Assembly (NCBI RefSeq): GCF_900170035.1
Contig: NZ_LT828540.1
Location: forward strand, 508,960-572,959
DNA from: Desulfamplus magnetovallimortis
Lineage (GTDB): Bacteria > Desulfobacterota > Desulfobacteria > Desulfobacterales > Desulfobacteraceae
Length of the DNA: 64,000 nt
Direction: 5' to 3'
Shown: positions 60,411 to 64,000 of the stretch, piece by piece
How the letters are laid out: every line of letters starts with the position of its first letter
Position numbering within the stretch: the first letter of the stretch is position 1
Notes under the pieces: model-generated
Seen by the model: only the letters and a program-made list of their open reading frames with translations
Told to the model about the DNA's origin: nothing
Database searches by the model: none
Made by a program: the position numbers and the translations under genes

Positions 60411-60494
60411 CCTATAACATACATGGTGGATGACCGCAGCAGCCTCAACATAGGAAGTCTCAATAAAAACAGCCACTTATAGAGGCTTTCATAT
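60411..60494 (+). repeat. R1 repeat, degenerate unit
   Basis: CTATAACATACATGGTGGAT, GACCGCAGCAGCC, then GGAAGTCTCAATAAAAAC and GAGGCTTTCATAT. It has the family outline, with a weakened hairpin (GGTGG/CCGCA) and a changed GAAAGTC arm. Confidence 0.55.
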
Positions 60495-60647
60495 AAAAAC
60501 AATCATGAATAACATCTTCCCGCTTTTCATACAAATTCCATTTTCATTGAAAGCCCATGTTTTTTAAACCCAACAGACTCAAAGCTTTGCCTGTGATTCT
60601 GTGATCATCATGGACGCCATATGGTAAACCAACAAGGATTGTATAAA

Positions 60648-63600
60648 ATGGATAATACCAAAAATCAAGACGTCACCACCCTGGGAAAACTGCTTAGGGC
60701 AAGGGCAAAATCCACACCGAACAAAAAAGCCTATTCATATCTGAAAAACGGTCTGGATGAAGCAGTTTCATTCACATATGGCCAGCTTGATGAAGCAGTC
60801 AGAGCAACTGCGGCATCAATACCTGACAAGATAATGCCCGGAGACCGTGTACTTATTCTCTATCCCCCGGGAGTTGACTTTCTCATCGGTTTTTTTGGTG
60901 CCCTTTATGCAGGCCTTGTGCCTATTCCTGTTCCACCCCCTGATCCCACGCGACTCAAACGGACACTGCCGAGATTGATGTCAATTGTAAGGGATGCACA
61001 GGCCCCCCTTGTCATGACCACAAAGAGAATTTCAGAACAGATGTCAGGCTCTGATTTTGATTCCCTACACATACTTGCCACAGATGCAGTTGACAGAAAA
61101 GTCAGTGAGCTATGGGATCCCACCCACATGGATAGTGTCAACCCGGACGATCTTGCCTATCTGCAATATACATCCGGATCAACAGGTACCCCCAAAGGTG
61201 TTATGCTGGATCATGGAACGGTTTTATATCATTTGGGTTTATTACAACGCATGTTTCGCCATACGCCGGAGAGTGTATCTGTGGTGTGGATGCCAAATTT
61301 CCACGATTACGGCCTGGTGGACGGACTTTTAGAACCCCTTTATAATGGAACCCCATGCTATATTATTTCACCCATAACCTTTATAAAAAATCCCTTTGTC
61401 TGGCTAAAAGCCATTGATATATATGGTGGTACCCATACCCAGGCACCCAACTTTGCATTTGAACGCTGTATCCTTAAAATATCAGAAGAGCAAAAAAAAG
61501 ATCTTAACCTTTCAACAATGAGGGTTGCAAGCAATGGTGCCGAACCCATACGCAGGGAAACGGTTTTTGATTTCATATCCACATTTGTGCCCTGCGGTTT
61601 CCCACCAAGGGCTTTTTTCCAGGCCTACGGCATGGCAGAAGCCACCCTTGCTGCCACCACAAAGCCCTATGACGGCCCCATAGAGATGTGTCATGTGGAC
61701 GCATTTGCCCTTGAGCATGAATATAAGGTAGTACCCCCAGGCGGCTCAAATAAAAATATTGAACCTGTAAAAATTGAATCCCTTGAGCAGATTTCAGCGT
61801 TAAAAGATTCTCCAGAGTTGACTCTACCTAATGCCAGATGGATTGTAAGCTGTGGCATTCCTTACATGAACATAGTAATTGCCCATGTAAAAACCCTTGA
61901 AAGATGTGCCGACGGAGAAGTTGGTGAGATTTGGATATCTGACCCAAGTGTTGCATCGGGCTACTGGCAAAAACCTGAAGAGACCTATAAAACATTTGCA
62001 GCACGCCTTTCAGATGCCCCGGAAGAGGGGCCATTCCTTCGCACCGGAGACCTGGGTTTTATGCTGAACGGACAGATGTACTTCACAGGAAGACTCAAGG
62101 ATCTTATCATAATTGACGGGGTCAACCATTATCCCCAGGATATTGAGTGGACTGTGGAGGAGTGCCATCCAGCAATCCGACCTGGGCAATGCGTTGCCTT
62201 TTCCGTAGAAGAGGATTGCCAGGAAAAACTTGTAATACTGGCGGAAGTAAACCCCATGGATAATTGGGATGAACTCTTCAGCTCGGTAAGAAAAGCCGTT
62301 GCAGAACACCATGAGCTGACACTGCACACCTTTGTGGCACTCAAAAAAGGGGGCATCTACAAAACCTCAAGTGGCAAGGTTCAAAGGAGGGGATCTAAAA
62401 CCGCCTTTATTAATGACAACCTTGATTCCTTTGCCGTGTGGAACCGCCCAAAATCCACCATTATATCCACCATTATATCCACAGAGGCAACAGACAAAAT
62501 ACGCTCCTGGCTAATAAAGGCAGTGTCTAAGTATTTAAGCCTGCCTGAACATGCAGTTGACCCATCTGCATCCTTTGCCGACCATGGCATGAACTCCAGA
62601 ACCGGTGTGGAGCTTGCAGGGGAGATGGAGAGATGGCTGGGAAGGGAGATATCCCATACCCTTATGTGGGAATACCCCAATATTGACACCTTGAGCCGCT
62701 TTTTAGGGGGATCTTTGGAACCCCATGAAGCGGTCTGTACAATTGAAGATCAATCGGGATGTGACAACCCCATTGCCGTGGTATCCATGGCCTTGCGTTT
62801 TCCAGGAGCAGACACTCCGGAGCAGTTCTGGGAAATTCTTAAATCATGCAGCATAACAGTTGGCCCATGGACAGAATCCCGCATGGAGGACAGCCATGGC
62901 TCTCTTTTTAAGGAGGGTACAGGCCCTGGTAAAATTACATCACTCAGGGGAGGGTTCATTAAAAACCCCGATCTTTTTGATGCAGAGCTTTTCGGCATAG
63001 TTCCCAAGGAAGCTGAGATAATGGATCCCCAGCAGCGTATCCTCCTTGAAGTTGCCTGGGAAACCTTTGAACGTGCCGGAATAAACTCCCAGACCCTCTC
63101 CGGTACCAATACCGGTGTTTTCATCGGCATAAGTACAGATGATTACTCCTTCCTGCAGATGGGAAATACCAATGCAATATCAGCATACACAGGACCTGCC
63201 AAGGCTCTGAGCATATCGGCAAACAGGATATCCTACCAATTTGACCTTAAGGGTCCCAGTATGTCCATTGATACTGCATGTTCATCCTCCCTTGTTGCCC
63301 TGCACCAGGCATGTCAGAGTTTAAGAAATGGAGAATCTTCCATGGCCCTTGCGGGGGGTGTGAACCTTATTTTATCACCCCACATGAGCATAGCACTTTC
63401 CCAGGCAAGCCTCATGGCACCGGATGGCCTTTGTAAAACCTTTGATGAATCTGCCAATGGTTATGTCAGGGGAGAGGGTTGCGGCCTTCTACTTCTAAAA
63501 CGCCTTTCAGATGCCCAAAGGGACGGGGATAACATTTTGGGAGTAATCCATGGATCTGCAATTAACCAGGATGGACACAGCAACGGACTCACAGCCCCCA

Positions 63601-64000
63601 ACGGCCTTGCCCAGCAGCAGGTTATTAAAAATGCCCTTGCAGCAGCGGGACTTTCACCAAGGGATATTGGCTATGTGGAAACCCACGGTACAGGTACAAC
63701 CCTTGGTGATCCCATTGAAGTAAAGGCCATACAGGCAGTTTTAGGTGAAGGAAGGGATTTGCCCGCTGGCCAGGGTGATGGAAATCTGTGTGTGCTGGGT
63801 GCAGTAAAGGCAAATATTGGACACTTAGAATCCGCTGCAGGGGTGGCAGGGGTTATAAAAGCGATTTTATGCCTGAATAAAGGTGAAATTCCCCCACAAC
63901 CCTCCTTTAACAAACTCAATCCCAGGATAAATATTGAAAATACACCATTTCACATTCCAAAGGAGTCCTTTAGGTGGCCTGAAGGAAAAACCTCCCGTTT
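60648..64000 (+). CDS. Polyketide synthase with fatty acyl-AMP ligase, FAAL-ACP-KS (cut by window end)
   Basis: At least 1,117 residues, open at the window edge. Residues 1-~590 are a fatty acyl-AMP ligase: YTSGSTGTPKGVML (174-187), WMPNFHDYGLVDGLLEPLY, FFQAYGMAEATLA and HYPQDIEWTVEECHP. It activates a fatty acid as acyl-AMP and hands it to the carrier. A carrier domain (about 615-690) has Ser650 in HGMNSRTGVEL, where GxDSL is usual. The ketosynthase from about 705 has Cys878 (DTACSSSLVALHQA), His1013 (VETHGTGTTLGD) and His1059 (VKANIGHLESAAG), a complete catalytic triad. Further modules such as AT, KR or TE should lie beyond 64000. The product is likely a lipid-started polyketide. AGGA precedes the ATG. 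Confidence 0.93.
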   Translation, partial: MDNTKNQDVTTLGKLLRARAKSTPNKKAYSYLKNGLDEAVSFTYGQLDEAVRATAASIPDKIMPGDRVLILYPPGVDFLIGFFGALYAGLVPIPVPPPDPTRLKRTLPRLMSIVRDAQAPLVMTTKRISEQMSGSDFDSLHILATDAVDRKVSELWDPTHMDSVNPDDLAYLQYTSGSTGTPKGVMLDHGTVLYHLGLLQRMFRHTPESVSVVWMPNFHDYGLVDGLLEPLYNGTPCYIISPITFIKNPFVWLKAIDIYGGTHTQAPNFAFERCILKISEEQKKDLNLSTMRVASNGAEPIRRETVFDFISTFVPCGFPPRAFFQAYGMAEATLAATTKPYDGPIEMCHVDAFALEHEYKVVPPGGSNKNIEPVKIESLEQISALKDSPELTLPNARWIVSCGIPYMNIVIAHVKTLERCADGEVGEIWISDPSVASGYWQKPEETYKTFAARLSDAPEEGPFLRTGDLGFMLNGQMYFTGRLKDLIIIDGVNHYPQDIEWTVEECHPAIRPGQCVAFSVEEDCQEKLVILAEVNPMDNWDELFSSVRKAVAEHHELTLHTFVALKKGGIYKTSSGKVQRRGSKTAFINDNLDSFAVWNRPKSTIISTIISTEATDKIRSWLIKAVSKYLSLPEHAVDPSASFADHGMNSRTGVELAGEMERWLGREISHTLMWEYPNIDTLSRFLGGSLEPHEAVCTIEDQSGCDNPIAVVSMALRFPGADTPEQFWEILKSCSITVGPWTESRMEDSHGSLFKEGTGPGKITSLRGGFIKNPDLFDAELFGIVPKEAEIMDPQQRILLEVAWETFERAGINSQTLSGTNTGVFIGISTDDYSFLQMGNTNAISAYTGPAKALSISANRISYQFDLKGPSMSIDTACSSSLVALHQACQSLRNGESSMALAGGVNLILSPHMSIALSQASLMAPDGLCKTFDESANGYVRGEGCGLLLLKRLSDAQRDGDNILGVIHGSAINQDGHSNGLTAPNGLAQQQVIKNALAAAGLSPRDIGYVETHGTGTTLGDPIEVKAIQAVLGEGRDLPAGQGDGNLCVLGAVKANIGHLESAAGVAGVIKAILCLNKGEIPPQPSFNKLNPRINIENTPFHIPKESFRWPEGKTSR

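Larger units (their letters stand above)
60099..60647. other. Long intergenic region upstream of the PKS gene
   Basis: No gene is supported. It contains an R4 repeat (60189-60259) and a degenerate R1 unit (60411-60494). AGGA nine bases before 60648 is the PKS ribosome site. The rest is AT-rich; the PKS promoter should be here. Confidence 0.5.

Noticed and set aside
1-64000. tRNA, rRNA, CRISPR array, full-length insertion sequence or integrase genes
   Set aside because: I scanned gaps by eye for cloverleaf-like ends, rRNA motifs, regular repeat-spacer arrays and transposase frames and saw none. The mobile elements here are all too short to encode a protein.

Overview
The window is a low-GC, Gram-negative chromosome segment. 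It carries a complete type VI secretion locus, an OmpP1/FadL-like barrel gene, many two-component and Cache sensors, a GAK-type ATP-grasp gene and a PKS with a fatty acyl-AMP ligase. This mix suggests a Desulfobacterota lineage (Desulfobacterales-like sulfate reducers). That assignment is inference from gene content, not from a marker gene.

Layout. 0-1.6 kb: 5' part of dnaG and a lone hisB, both on the minus strand. 2-5.6 kb: a YcaO-TPR protein coupled by a 4-base overlap to a P-loop ATPase with a C-terminal PD-(D/E)XK-like segment. 6-9.2 kb: a hybrid Cache/PAS histidine kinase and a YqaA-like membrane protein (minus). 9.7-13.8 kb: a PHP-like protein, a PhoU-phosphotransferase fusion and a GAK-type ATP-grasp enzyme. 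14.3-15.7 kb: an HTH protein with a lysine tail. 15.8-23.5 kb: an operon of RsbW-like kinase, RsbU/SpoIIE-like phosphatase and a 1,749-residue exported beta-helix protein. 23.9-45.6 kb: a minus-strand T6SS operon in the order tssJ-K-L-M-A-B-C-hcp-E-F-G-clpV, then an unknown gene and an OmpP1-like gene. 45.8-56.2 kb, divergent plus strand: a STAS anti-anti-sigma protein, VgrG, a DUF2169-pentapeptide protein, a second pentapeptide protein, DUF3540, a PAAR-like DUF4150 protein, a DUF3467-like protein and a lytic transglycosylase. 56.4-60 kb: a kinase/response-regulator pair, a CBS protein and a DUF697 protein. 60.6 kb to the window end: a FAAL-ACP-KS synthase, cut by the edge.

How it fits together. 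The minus-strand operon supplies the T6SS membrane complex, baseplate, sheath, tube and recycling ATPase. The plus-strand operon supplies the spike (VgrG), a PAAR-like tip and the DUF2169/pentapeptide/DUF3540 set that usually travels with such tips. The STAS protein at the divergent junction and the RsbW/RsbU pair at 16 kb are the parts of a partner-switching module, although they lie 28 kb apart.

The most striking structure is between genes. At least six families of short palindromic repeats fill nearly every gap, including most T6SS gene junctions. One ~105-bp family (R2) has GGCAT...GCC ends and perfect 8-bp target duplications at five sites. A second ~104-bp family (R5) is interrupted by R2 and itself interrupts a third (R3), which gives a relative order of insertion. 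A fourth (R1) has a hairpin with compensatory changes. Five reading-frame breaks, all assigned to A/T runs, fall in only three genes (tssF, the unknown gene, the OmpP1-like gene) between 24.2 and 32.0 kb. They mean either a decaying T6SS operon or local sequence error.
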